Shown: in pieces, positions 35,601-46,554 of the stretch | Position numbering within the stretch: the first letter of the stretch is position 1 | Layout: each line of letters starts with the position of its first letter | Assembly (NCBI GenBank): GCA_003255025.1 | Contig: QANY01013613.1 | Coordinates: forward strand, 248,001-312,000 | DNA length: 64,000 nucleotides | Direction: 5' to 3' | Source: Datisca glomerata | Lineage: Eukaryota > Streptophyta > Magnoliopsida > Cucurbitales > Datiscaceae | Notes under the pieces: generated by a model | The model's database searches: none | The model's input: the letters and a program-made list of their open reading frames with translations, nothing else | What the model was told of the DNA's origin: nothing | Program-made: the position numbers and the translations under genes

Positions 35601-37460
35601 AAAGTGTTATATTTGCAAATGTTGAAATTTTTAAAAACATTAAATGGACCTTACCTAGTTCAGTTTGGAACATCTTGTCTGCTTGAAGTACTCCATAAAT
35701 CCTAACTTCAACAAGAAATCATGGAAAGTGACACCTGTGGCAATATTTTGGGTTATTGGAAGAGAACAAAGTACTAGGACTTGTGAAGGGATAGAGAGAG
35801 AGAGAGAGAGAGATGGAGAGCGAGAGTGTGTGTCGATCATCAGGCAGAGAAGTTTCGATCGACCACATGAGATAGAGATGGAAAGAGCATATAGAGAGAT
35901 GGAGAGAGAATATCTAGAGACTAGCTTTAGGAAGCTTCAAGACAAAGAACAAACATTGGGAAGGGAAGCAAAAGACATTCATAGGCTTGAAACAGATGTA
36001 GGACTTTCTACTTCTCCAACCAAAATTCATCTATATCGCATCATCCAACAAAACCCTTGAAAAATCCTCGTATTTCATTAACCGTGCCTTACTACACTTC
36101 TCTTGCACCTCAGTAAAGGCCCTCACCTCAGCGATCTAAAGGTTTAGGAGGCGTGAGTCACCCCGTAATGCATACAGTTGCTTTTAGCAACACTGTATAG
36201 GTACATATGAAGGATCTGTTAGAGTAGATATCAAATATGATACATATTTCGCACCCATACCGGAGTCATGTCGCGTCGACACAGTGTGACAGGGTTAGAT
36301 GGAGAGTCCGTGTCACATAGCCAATAATGCACCCTACTCCAAAGGGTGAAAATTTTTGAAGGAAAAAAGAGAGACGTATGAAAAGAAGGAAAAAGAAGAA
36401 ACTTTCACTTTCATTAGAAATCGGAAAGCAAAGGTGAAGGTTACGGTTAGTAGAATATCGTGAGGAATGGCATTGAAAATTCATTAGATTGTATCCAATA
36501 GTCTATCATGAATGCGGCTTTTTGGAATGTTATTCCTTCGGGAATGAGATACTAGAAATTTTTAAAGAATTGATATATCTTTTGAGGTGGCTTTCTTTTT
36601 ATTCATTACGACTCTGAAGATTGGATTGGAGTGTCCTCTCAGGTTTGGATTTTGAAAATACCTGGTTGAAATCTTTAACCTCTGTAGTCTCTCATAAAGT
36701 TTCACAGTCAGGGTTTTTTCATAAATGATACAGTATTTTACACAATCAAAATAATGACCTACAGCAAAATTCATTTGAAAATATTTAACACTGAAATACG
36801 CTTTGTTGAGATATAGACTACAGATTCTTCTTATAGCCACTGCTAAGTTAAATTTCAATTTTCTCTTTTCCCAAGAAGAGTCCAACATAAAATTTCAAAA
36901 AAGGATGTATGAGCTACAAGTTAGATGATCAGCAAATATTGTCTCAGGAAATTAACATAGAAGACACCCAAAACTTTTCTGAGATTAAATACTATCATTA
37001 GATAATGACATCACAGCATATCAAATCCCCCAAAACTGGGGGCGATTGCCCATTTAATTCTTATTAGCGACGAAACCAGAACATATCCGCCAAGCTTAGT
37101 AGTCAACCGAGGTGATCTATTTGAGCTGCTAACAAATTTAAGAAGAAAAATAAATCCCATGATTTCTTTCTTATTCTCAATTCTCTCAGTAACCAAGCAT
37201 ACAGTGAAAAATTCAAAGCAAAAAACAAACAAACATACAGCGAAGAAGGAAAACACCTTAAAAGCAGGCGACTCGTCGCGTATTATTCTACAAAAAACGC
37301 AGTCGTCTCTTAGACTGTCTCTACGAGAATCATGCAATGGCTGCTCATTATCCAGACGAGAAGCGCAATTTGCTAAGGACAGAGGTGGAGGTCTAGCCGG
37401 CCCTCCCAAGGCAATAGGGCGGAGATGTGAACAGAGAATGGCTAGCCTCTGAGCTTCCAT
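29617..37460 (-). CDS. HINT3: Histidine triad nucleotide-binding protein, HINT3-like, 7 exons
   Basis: Exons (minus strand): 37460-37257, 35147-35092, 31079-31022, 30700-30634, 30174-30119, 29878-29825, 29745-29617. They total 624 bp and encode 207 residues; all introns are GT-AG and all phases agree. CVFCRIIRDESPAF begins the HIT domain. Exons 2-3 give YEDDNCLCILD and HGHSLIIPKSHF, exon 4 gives AAMCSKVPFISNAIMKATG, and exon 5 gives NLLVNNGAAAGQVIFH. The catalytic triad HTHIHII is split by the intron between exons 5 and 6. HIT proteins hydrolyse nucleoside phosphoramidates or related adenylates. The N-terminus has RLAILCSHL, a perfect PTS2 peroxisome signal (RLx5HL), as in the Arabidopsis HIT3/HINT3 protein. 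The first ATG before that signal (37460) is chosen; an in-frame upstream start at 37517 would bury the PTS2. Intron 2 (31080-35091) is swollen by transposons, yet the splice sites look sound. Confidence 0.93.
31325..31595. repeat. Local direct duplication within the copia remnant
   Basis: About 31325-31395 and 31527-31590 share TTTTTAGAGATTCCTTATTT-like wording followed by GAGTGTTTGC and TTGGATGGA. This region encodes the copia 'QTxxKSGI' motif on the minus strand in both copies. Confidence 0.6.
31575..31836 (+). mobile_element. TRIM-like miniature LTR element, copy 1 (plus)
   Basis: The 5' LTR is truncated to about 50 bases (GGAGTGATCGGGCTGGACAT). The primer-binding site TGATATCAGAGC (31625-31636) has one change from the tRNA-Met complement. 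About 110 bases of non-coding interior (CTTTGTCCGCTTAGTTCAG) follow, then a 94-bp 3' LTR from TGTTGGAATG (31743) to TTTTCAACTA. There is no coding capacity, as expected for a TRIM. Confidence 0.7.
31837..32190 (-). mobile_element. TRIM-like miniature LTR element, copy 2 (minus)
   Basis: On the minus strand the 5' LTR runs from TGTTGGAATG at 32190 to about 32076. The primer-binding site TGGTATCAGAGT (32073-32062) follows, then a ~110-bp interior and a 3' LTR from TGTTGAAATG at 31952 to about 31837. It is the same family as copy 1 but in the opposite direction. The two 3' LTRs meet in the palindrome TTTTCAACTAGTTGAAAA (31828-31845). Confidence 0.75.
35148..37256 (-). other. HINT3 intron 1
   Basis: A 2.1-kb intron between the AAG|GTGTTT donor and the CTTTCAG acceptor. 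It contains a GA-dinucleotide run near 35793-35820 and a ~40-base duplication (ATTAAATGGACCTTACCTAG at about 35576 and 35638). The 131-codon frame at 35665-36060 is low-complexity ER-rich translation of the GA run, not a gene. Confidence 0.7.
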
Positions 37461-38720
37461 TCTAAGAAGAATCAATGTTGTTAAAGGAAAGCATTGGCGT
37501 GTATTTCTCTTTTTCAAGAAAATGCAACTGAGAGAAAAATTGCAGCTGGTTATTTGAAGAGAATGAGCTGAAATTCAGAAGAAAGCGCAAACGGAGGGTG
37601 GAAACACGAGTTCACACTTCAGAGAGGTTGCTCTCTGAATTATGGGCGGTGGTTGATTTACTTATCCACATCTCGTTTTTCTTTCCAATTTTTGGGCTTC
37701 AAAGACTGTTTTATTTATTTTAGTAACAATAACAAAGACCTATCCCTTATAATTTGCTAAATTACACATACACCCCTATGTATTTACTGATTATACAGAT
37801 CTCTCCTTCATTAATTTTTCATCCACTTCTGTTAATTTTTTATTGAAAACTAAAATCACCCCACACAACCTTAACCCACCCACGCCCAACCTCACCCACC
37901 TCGCGAACCCCCAACCCCACACCCCGAGTTACTGCCGAGGAGAGAAATCGCCACCAGCCCACCCACCGACTCTCTTGTTCTTCAGTCTCCACGGTTTTCT
38001 TCTTCAGTCTCCAAGGCCTGCTTCGTCGACTGACTTCATCTTTGGCTCAGATCTAGAAATTCTTCGAGAGTCTTCTTCTTCAGCTTAGATCTCAGTGCTT
38101 CGTCCATAGTCTTCTTCTTCGGCTCAGGCTTCGACGGCCAGAAGGTGAGCTTTAAGGAATTTCTGCATTCTGAGTTAAATGGGTTTTTGCGATCTGGGTT
38201 TTTGTTTTATAGATAATCTTACATTCTGAACCGTGACTTCTGCTCACGGTTTTGGTTTTAGAATATGACGACTGTTTTTTTTTTAATCCTAAGAACGGCT
38301 TCAAGAAGCAAAGCGGCTTCAAGTGGCAAGCGTTTTTGCAGAAATTTCCGGTTAAAATCGAGGTATCTGAGATGGGTTTTCATTTTTTGACCTGTAAATG
38401 CTGAGTGTTGGGGGGGAGGTTTTTTGAGTAGTTCTGAAGGAGGAACGTCTCTTGAAAATTAAAGGAAGTGGTTAAGAAAAACAAGTGAGGTTTGCTCATC
38501 ATTTTAATGAATTATCGCTAGAAATGATTATGAACACCTCATTGAGCTGTACCTATCTTATACGAGATTAACGTGGCTAGAAAATGTTGCATGACTCTAT
38601 TCACATGTCATGATGATTCGGTATTTGGACACATTATGAACATGCATATGCTACATATACTATCATGTATACTCACTCATGCTTACATTGAAACTTAAGG
38701 TTGTGCATTGCTAGTGTATA
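37461..38720. other. HINT3 upstream region followed by a pyrimidine-rich block
   Basis: The first ~250 bases should hold the HINT3 promoter and leader. At 37850-38150 the plus strand is C- and CTT-rich (CTTCTTCTTC, GTCTTCTTCTTCGGC) and ends in CCAGAAGGTGAGC. This resembles a 5' leader with a splice donor, but no exon with a known domain follows. It could be the leader of an untraced gene or the 5' end of another MULE. Confidence 0.35.
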
Positions 38721-38799
38721 TATTAAAAGAGACATGCCTAGCCAACTACTTCTTGCAACTCTTACTAGAGGCTAAATGAAAGTAATTGATACATCATCT

Positions 38800-39520
38800 C
38801 ATCTAGTTAGGGACAACGACAGCAAAGACGACCATCATAGTTAAACATATGGCTCATCAACTAAGATCACAACGCACAGACATTGTGGGGGGTGCCCACG
38901 ACGAGTAGGGGGCTTGACTGTCATGGGGGTGGTGTCCCACAGCGGGAAGTGAGCTGACCCACCGCTGGGGAGGGTGCCCCATGGCGGGTGACCCGTGTCG
39001 CACTACCCATAGTCATCGTGCATCTATCTCGGGGAGGTCCAGCAACAGGTGGTGTCCCTCGGGATCCTTAGTGCAGTTGAGCCAAATACCTACGAGTTTG
39101 TCATCCGGCTAGTCGAGCCACAAAGACACGACTAGTTGCAAGTATGAAAAGGTAATCACGTGAATCGAATCCTACGTCCTTTTGAGGATGTGGCCCGGTA
39201 ACACTTTTTTAGCGTGTGACCATATCTTAGGTGTGATCACGTGATTCTCATGCGGTTGTAAATGACGTGTATGTGTTCTTCACTCGACCCCATCTATAAA
39301 AGGGGTCTCTAACACCATTATGGGGATATGACTTTTCATCAATCGTGAGACCAAACATTGATAACATTCTCTCCTCAAGTTTCTCACTTACTTTAGAGTT
39401 TAAAAGATATTTATCACCTTCCGACGACTGCCTAAGGTTGCTTGTCCTTCACCCTCCGACCACTAACTCACATGTTCTCAGATATACTTGGCATAGACTA
39501 GATCAGTCATATTCACATCA
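38800..39520 (+). mobile_element. Candidate LTR fragment (solo or truncated)
   Basis: GC-rich DNA in an AT-rich setting leads to a TATA box in CCATCTATAAAAGGGGTCTC (about 39288), then a CT-rich leader (TTCTCTCCTCAAGTTTCTCA) and CTTCCGACGACTGCC. This succession resembles the promoter-R-U5 part of a gypsy LTR. I could not find paired ends or a target duplication. Confidence 0.35.
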
Positions 39521-39539
39521 CCCTAAACCCCGAAACAAT

Positions 39540-40020
39540 ATATATGTCACATTTATAAGTATACATTATATATATATATATTATTTATGTTATACATCCA
39601 GGTGTATCTAAATTATCTTGCATATATATACAATGCATAAGTATATATGACATATATAACAATATAAGATATACATGTTTTATATAATATATAATACGTA
39701 CTTTTAATTAGTGTATATAAGGGTGTGTACTGGTGGAATATATATAGTGTATATTAAGTATATAAATATATGTGTTATATACAATATATAACACATTCTT
39801 TTATGAGTGTTTATAACGTCTTCAGTGTAATGTTATATATACTCATATAAAACTCATATATATATAGACACACACATAGAGAGATTCAATTACTATTAAT
39901 TTGGAGTGAGATAATTCGGTTAGATATAGAGATAAAACGGTGTGTATACATACATATATATATATATATATACACACACAGAAAGAGAGAGTGATTTGGT
40001 AGATATACATATAGAGAGAG
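39540..40020. repeat. TA/TATG microsatellite region
   Basis: Runs of (TA)n, TATACA and a short (CA)n and (GA)n near 39960-40020. No coding content. Confidence 0.7.
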
Positions 40021-41070
40021 AGAAATAGGTAAGATGATACATTTAAATTAAATATAAAAATGATAAACTAGTAACTAACTAAATAGGAAAGTTATTAAAT
40101 GTAATGAAATTTGATGTATTAATTAAGATTCATTGAATAATGTTATATCTAATGTTTTTAAAAGTAGTAAATAAAATTGATTTTAAAATTGAAAAGTTGT
40201 GTAAATAGTATAATTTCTATTTATTGTATTGTTAACATCAATGAGTTGGTTACCAGTGATCCATTAACTAATAGTAGAAACGTACTGCTACTAGATTAGA
40301 TAACTTGTTAATTGGGTTTCAAATATCACTGTAGAGCTTTACTAATATATTTATGACTAATTCTTCACTCATCAAATAATTAATCAAGTGATAAGTGATC
40401 AAGTATATTCAATAAAAAAAATGATAAAGTGATGTGTCAATTATTCATAAGTTAATTTATCAAATCATTTTAATAACTCATAAAACATCATTTTATAATT
40501 AATTATCATATCACTTAATTAATTATATATTATTTAATCATTTGATCACGTTAAAATTATTCTATATCTATATATATATATATATAACATATTGTATATT
40601 TACTAGTTGCAGTACTGTTGGCAAAGAGGTTAGACGCGTCCGGTCTAGGCCGTCCACCACAAGGCCTCGGCTTCCGGGACTATCTAGGCTGCCCAACACA
40701 GGCTGTTTGGGTTAGCTCAGATGAAGAATATGTGAGAATCTGATTGGATGATTGAACCAGACCTTCTACCACCAAGTCGAGCCGGTCTGGGCTTGTTCCA
40801 CGGGACAAACTGAGATATGCTATGAAATAAATATAGATTATATATTTAACTTTCATGAAATCTAGCTGTTAACCTAGTTGGCCCGGTCTAGTTGATACTG
40901 CTAATACCATTTGTGCGCTGATCAGGCATAACCTACTAGCCTCCGTCTTAAGAAGTGGAACGACACACCTCTTACATGTCAGGCTTAACTCATAATGGTC
41001 AAAAACCAACTCGGGCGAGCCTGACATGTCTAAAAGCGAGTTGGTTCAATGGACTGAACCAGTCCAATTG
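40021..41070. other. AT-rich then mixed intergenic DNA
   Basis: AT-rich to about 40600. A more GC-rich block follows at 40610-41060, with recurrent GGCCCGGTCTAG / GCCGGTCTGGGC words. It may be the remnant of an unidentified repeat. No frames of note. Confidence 0.4.
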
Positions 41071-41270
41071 CCTCTATTTGCCACTTTGAAAGAGAGAAAT
41101 TGACCATGTTTGTAAGCAGAAAGCTGACAATTTTTAAATAGATTTGTTATTACAATTTTTGTTTTTTGCTTTTTTTTTTTATTTTGGAAAGATTGATTTC
41201 ACTAGAGGACTTATTCTAGGGAGGCCCACGAGTTCCATAAAAAATATTTTGGTCATTCAATGAATACTAT
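41071..41270 (+). repeat. Left copy of a ~190-bp direct repeat flanking a gene fragment
   Basis: Shares TTGCCACTTT, GAGAGAAATT, ACCATGTTTGTAA, GGAAAGATTGATTTCACTAG and GGCCCACGAGTTCCATAAAA with 42563-42746. Confidence 0.75.
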
Positions 41271-41418
41271 ATTATTTTATAAACATTCCATTAGTAATCT
41301 AATTAATTTATCTCACTAAATTTTATTCTCTTCTCTATTAATCTTTTAATTTTATTCATCCATCAAATTAAATCTGATCTCAAATTCCGACCTAAACTTG
41401 TTTATTTGATTAGGTCTC

Positions 41419-41900
41419 TTGCACATGATGACCGAAATACCAAGTTTATCCCTGAGGCTGAGTTTCAATTGTCCAAGTCATGGGTGTTCGATAACCTTGA
41501 ACATTACTGGAAATTTTACTTTAAGCAATGATTCATCAATAGTTACCGGAAGTTTCGAGTTGACGGCATATAACGTAAGCTTTCTTAATGGGTCCGCGGT
41601 TAACATGACGGCATTAGCTAGGAAGCCGCCGCCTTAGACCAGTGAAACCCCACAAGGAATAGACGGCGGGGGTGGGGCATGGGGGGAGGGGTGCGGGTTG
41701 TTTGACGGACTCGTCGAAGCTTCGTGAGGACGTTTGGGGTGGTCACGCTCACTGGTGGTCGTCGCTGCAGAACCCTTGTAGTTATGGAAGTTGGGGAGGG
41801 ACCACGAGCAAAGAGGTGGAATATGGAGGATTGGGCGGAGGAAGGGTGCAGATGGACATTCTGGAGCTTCTGGTGGTGGACGGTAATGTTCTGCTAATGT
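41419..41900 (+). pseudogene. Fragment of an At5g11700-like glycine-rich protein gene
   Basis: Frame 1 reads CSITLNITGNFTL, TGSFELTAYNVSFLNGSAVN and ARKPPP, then a TAG where Gln is expected, then TSETPQGIDGGGG. A frameshift in a G-rich run near 41675 moves it to another frame, which reads GHGGRGAGCL, EDVWGG, PCSYGSWGGTTSKEVEYGG and GGGRV. The order and wording match the large plant glycine-rich membrane-associated protein family typified by Arabidopsis At5g11700, whose role I do not know. The match stops around 41890, plausibly at an ancient exon end, so the copy came from genomic DNA. It is flanked by the 190-bp direct repeats. The stop and the frameshift make it dead. Confidence 0.8.
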
Positions 41901-42562
41901 ACATACTGCAAACTACGTTTCTTCCAATGTTTAGCATAGAAATTAGCAAAAAGTAGTTCAATTGATTACAATGTGTGAGAGGAGAGTCATTCTCAATTCA
42001 CACAATTTACTAGGCCTAATATACAAAGCTTTTTGTAATGGGATTAACATGAAAAAGTTAGTTTAAAAAATGAGAAAAGTTTAAAAACAAATAAAATAAA
42101 AGACAGAAAAAGAAAAGTCCATCCAGTAAGTCGTTATAATACTCAAATATGTAGATAACTCTCCAAACTATTATTTCCTAAGAGGATTGCTCATAACCAT
42201 TAATTGTTTTACTTTTAAACTCAGAATAGCTTGGTCCTTGCTTTGCAAATCCTAGCTTCATAACGTGATTTTGAATAAATAGGTAAAATTAAAAAAAATT
42301 AGACATGTATCATTCATGTGATCATTTTACAGTTATCTGACAGTCATATAGTGAGTAGGAGTATTCAAAAGTGTCTTGAACCGAATCGAAACTCATGATT
42401 TGGTTCAATTATTTTAACATAAACGGTTCGATTCAATTTTATTGTCAGATCAAAGTTCAATTTGATTTAATTTTTCATCAAAAACTTACAAAGGTGAATT
42501 AATGAATGAACAAAGTTTGATAATCAATTAGGGAAAATCATTTAAGGGTACGGTGCATGTGA

Positions 42563-42746
42563 CCATCTCTCTTTGCCACTTTCGCAGAGAGAAATTCACC
42601 ATGTTTGTAATAAAAAAGCTGACATTTTTTTAAATAGATTTCTTATTGTAATTTTTTTTGGAAAGATTGATTTCACTAGTGGACTCATTCTAGGCAGGCC
42701 CACGAGTTCCATAAAAAAAATTTGGGCATTCAATGAATACTACATT
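42563..42746 (+). repeat. Right copy of the ~190-bp direct repeat
   Basis: Same word order as 41071-41270, ending ATTCAATGAATACTA in both. It differs by small indels and about a tenth of bases. Confidence 0.75.
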
Positions 42747-43235
42747 AGACATAATTTATAATCAAAATTGCGTAGAATGCATTAATTTATATATTAGATA
42801 AATTTCATATACATTTTTTTTAAATTAAGCTCACAATGAAAATGTAAATATTACGAAAATATAAGTTTGTATATTATAGTAATATTTATAAAATTTATAT
42901 TTACATGCAACCCACATCTCAAAAACTAGTTAAATAAATGGCCGAAATTATAACTATCTGTTTTTTTATTTTTTAATCTTGCTTTACGCCCTGCTAAATG
43001 TTGAGAAATTTTGTGGAATAGACAATTTTAGGGGTGGTGTTTTAAAAAATGTCAGTTTTAAGTAAATAGTATATTTTCATATCTGTCAATAATTGTAGAC
43101 CAAAATGACCATAATCTAATTATTGTGTGTTAGACAGATTTTTAGGTAAATCAGTGGTATATAATTGATATATCAATATAAAAATGCTCAGAATAATATT
43201 TAAAATGTGATTAATTATAGGAAGCCAATTAATGC
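42747..43235. other. AT-rich intergenic stretch
   Basis: No recognisable gene or repeat. A nearby block at 42360-42480 (CGAATCGAAACTC, CGGTTCGATTC) resembles one at 52510-52600. Confidence 0.4.
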
Positions 43236-43239
43236 CGGA

Positions 43240-44060
43240 CATCAATAAAAAATTGATTAATCCATTACTTCCAATCTATTATAGGAGTGTTTGAAATATT
43301 TTTTGGTTATTCAATAAAATGAGTTGAAGATGTTTCAAACTCCTCTATTATAGACTGAGCTTAATGGATTGATTATCTCATTGATTGACCCAAAAATTTA
43401 TTGATTGACTTATCAATCTATTCGTCCCAATTTATATTATAGGGTCAATGGATTGATCATCTCATTGAAAATTTTCGGTCAATTAGTGATAATCATTGAT
43501 TGATTGACCAAATCATTCGTCTCGATCTATTATAGGGGTGTTTGTAACATTTTCGGGTCTTCGATAAGGTGAGTCGAAGATATTTCAAACGTCTCTATAA
43601 TAGAATGGGACCAATAGATTGATCATCTCATTGATCGACTGATCAATACATTCATCTCAATTTATATTGGGGCGAATGGATTGATCATCTCATTGATTAA
43701 CCCATAATTTTTTGGTCAATTAATGATATATCATTGATTGACTGATTAATCCATTTATTGCAATCTATTATAGGATTGTTTGAAATATTTTCGGGTCAAT
43801 CAATGAGATGAGTTGAAGATGTTTCAAACGCTTCTATAATATACTGTGGTGAATGAATTGATAAATTAATTTATCCCAATCTATATTATAGGGTTAATAG
43901 ATTGATTGTTCCATTGATTGACCTAAAATTTTTAGATCAATCATGATATATCATTGATTGATTGATCGATAATAGATTTGGACGAATGTATTGATCATCT
44001 CATTGATTAACTTCAAATTTTCAGGTCAATCAATGTTATATCATCGATTGACCCGAAAAT
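43240..44060 (+). repeat. ~245-bp tandem repeat, about 3.3 copies, with hairpins
   Basis: CTATTATAGG starts units at about 43277, 43527 and 43765. Each unit contains GTTTGAAATATTTTCGGGT...GAAGATGTTTCAAAC, a stem of about 9-10 bases, and several ATTGATTGACC / GGTCAATCAAT inverted words. AT-rich and non-coding. Confidence 0.75.
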
Positions 44061-44129
44061 GTTTGATTTTGATATAATCAATAACTAATTTATTGAATCA
44101 TCTAATTATTTTAATATCTTCTATAATTG

Positions 44130-44335
44130 GCATTAGCTATAAATAAGGAAAGTATTAACATAATTAATTAAATGCTGATATAATTAATAAAAATAAAATA
44201 AAATCAGAGTTAAGAATCTGTAAATTTCAGCATTAGTTATAAATAAGAAAATAATTAACATTCATAATTAAATATTGATATAATTAATAAAAAATAAAAT
44301 AAAATCAGATTTAAAAATTTATAAAATCAGGGACA
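44130..44335 (+). repeat. Two-copy AT-rich tandem repeat (~118 bp)
   Basis: AGCTATAAATAAGGAAAGTA and AGTTATAAATAAGAAAATAA begin the two copies. Both continue TAATTAATAAAA and AAAATAAAATCAGA. Confidence 0.6.
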
Positions 44336-45635
44336 ATATCGTATCTTCAAATCACAATCAAACAAAGATTGATGACGCAGCAAAAAAAACTTGTTTAGTT
44401 CTCTAAAGTTGAAAAAAATCGATTATCATAAACGTCTGTTTGATGCAATTACTTTTTAATTTTCGATACTGATCCATTCCATGGTGAACATCGTCTCCCT
44501 TGCAACCGCTTAAAGCTCCATGAGCCATGAGTGTGTTGCTCATCATAATTGTCGAAGGAGAATTGCTAACGAGCAAGTAACAACCCACGCCATTGGACGG
44601 AAATAGGAAGCTAGACTCTCTCTCTATCTCACAGAGAAAAACCTACTCTTGACTAGTGAGGAGATTGTTTTCTCCTTACTATCAATCGGTTATGAAAAAA
44701 TTCAGTAGATCCCATTTCACATTAGTATATTAAATATATATGTCATAAACTTTAGGGACGCGCTAATAATCTCTTTGCTTACGTTCTATGTTATAATAAA
44801 GAGCTAGTTTTTAGAAGGATGTCAGGTGCATAGGAACACCCAACCGGTTTCCACATTCATTTGGTCGTGCTTCTATGATATAACATGTAGTCATAGTATT
44901 TTTGAATATCGACAACTAGGCTTGAATAACCAAACCCCTTTACTTTTAAAGTTTCTTCACATAAAAAATAATTTTGTTAACTCTATGGTTAAACCTCCAT
45001 GTTCTTACTGTAAAGTCATGATTACAAGTCATATAGTATTTCCTAATCCTATAACATAATAACTTTGACAAGAAAACGTGAGAAGATTTTACAAAATCTA
45101 TGGAACCTATAATATAATTGTTAAAAAACAATAATTAATGACCTTATATTGAATACAAAAACTATTGGAATATGTTCATTGAGCTAACTAAAAGGTTTAA
45201 TTTATATGCATGTCACACCAATTTCAATATGAAGGTAACTCATTGGAAGATAAAAAAGTATGTTGAATAAGAAAATACGTCAAAATAATGTGCATAAGAA
45301 TGGCGTTTAGCTACTTTTAATATTACAAAGACAATTTATCAAAAGCATTTTACAAGGTGATTGATTGCAAAATAATCAAAAGATATGAGATGTTCTGCAT
45401 ATGAACTAAGATTACACAGCTTCTGAGTGTTAGAATGCATAATTTGAGTAATAAGAGTGCTCTTCGAAAACGCGAAAAACTAAAAGGAAGAGGCCAAACA
45501 CACACACACACAAATTATATTCTTATATATTTGAGTAATAAGAGTACAACATTATGCTTTTGAGATACAAATTAAAATAAAAATTAATTAACTATGAACG
45601 ATAACCATTGTTTCCATGTCGTTCTTGCTCCATCC

Positions 45636-45971
45636 TCAACCGAAGTTCATAATCCGGTATAGGAATTCGAGAATTAACTCTTTGTCTTCCATATGAAGCT
45701 GTAAATGCTTTGTACAAGAACGAAAACAGTATGCAAGTTCGGTTTTGCTTCCGGCCTTAGTTGAGCAATCATCAGCACATATGAACGCATGTTTGTAAGG
45801 TTCTTGTTTTGCATAGTGAAAGAGACGCTTGAAATGAGTAGAAGAGAATGGATAGTTGGGATTGTTATAAGGAGGAAGATGATGAATATTGTTGTCGGCT
45901 TGAACATCAAGTCTCGAAACCATATTTGAGATTATCATCATCACAATGATGTACCTATGTTTTTCAGCCAT
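45636..45971 (-). CDS. Small secreted cysteine-pair peptide, hypothetical
   Basis: A 111-codon frame starts at ATG 45971. An apparent longer frame to 46004 begins with TTG and is rejected. Residues 1-27 (MAEKHRYIIVMMIISNMVSR) are a likely signal peptide: a charged start and a hydrophobic core. The mature part has four cysteines as CADDC and CFRSC, two Cys-x3-Cys pairs 13 residues apart, in a helical, charged setting. That spacing recalls alpha-hairpinin-type or other plant cysteine-pair defence peptides, but I do not recognise the family. Upstream at about 46010-46018 the minus strand has ATATATAAATT, a fitting TATA box some 40 bases before the ATG. There are no introns and it stands alone. 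A chance frame remains possible. Confidence 0.5.
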   Translation of the reverse strand: MAEKHRYIIVMMIISNMVSRLDVQADNNIHHLPPYNNPNYPFSSTHFKRLFHYAKQEPYKHAFICADDCSTKAGSKTELAYCFRSCTKHLQLHMEDKELILEFLYRIMNFG

Positions 45972-46009
45972 TTTTCTCTCTGTGAAGTGTACTAACTTTT
46001 CCAATCTAA

Positions 46010-46018
46010 TTTATATAT
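46010..46018 (-). promoter_or_regulatory. TATA box of the small secreted peptide gene
   Basis: ATATATAAA on the minus strand, 39-47 bases before the ATG at 45971. Confidence 0.4.
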
Positions 46019-46554
46019 GCTTATCTTAGTCTATATAACATGGGTGTACCTCTATCACCTACATGATTAATCGTTATGATTTTGACTCGTTACGGTTGTA
46101 CATAATTGCTCTTATGATCTTTAACTTTTCAACGTGATGCTCGATCCATATCAATGGTCCGACTTACGTAATTGTATCTTTTATTGTATTTTTGACTTTT
46201 CACAGGTATCACTTTTTTTAAAAAAAAAAGCAAAGATGAAGGAAAGTTCATTCGACAAAATTTTGAAAGTAAATTCATCTTTTGAAGCACTTATGTATGC
46301 GGTCTAATCATAACTTTCTAAATTTTTGCCTCTGATCATCTTGAATGTCTACGATATATTTCGTAATTATTAAAAAACAATTGAATGACTCATGATTAGG
46401 TGTAAGGACGAGACAAAGTTTTATAGAAAGCGGGTAATATTTTTTCTAACTATATTTTATTTAATATAAATAAATAAATAAAAATCCGCACAAGGCAAGA
46501 ATTTCAAAAATAAACAAGAGGATAGAAATAACTATCTCTACTATATTAAAAGTT

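Noticed and set aside
35665..36060. 131-codon frame rich in Glu and Arg
   Set aside because: Produced by a GA-dinucleotide run in HINT3 intron 1; low complexity and without homologous motifs.
36562..36888. 108-codon minus-strand frame in HINT3 intron 1
   Set aside because: No recognisable domain; splicing of HINT3 from exon 1 to exon 2 removes it.
37461..37517. Upstream in-frame start of HINT3 (MKKRNTRQCF...)
   Set aside because: Would place extra residues before the PTS2 signal; the downstream ATG agrees with the known family N-terminus.
37843..38088. 81-codon proline/serine-rich plus-strand frame
   Set aside because: Reads a C- and CTT-rich block that looks like a leader; no domain and no continuing exon found.
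39540..40020. Possible origin or matrix-attachment site in the TA-rich block
   Set aside because: Only microsatellite DNA is visible; nothing specific supports such a function.
45972..46004. Longer start for the secreted peptide
   Set aside because: The first codon is TTG, not a usable plant start, and the added residues would precede the signal peptide.
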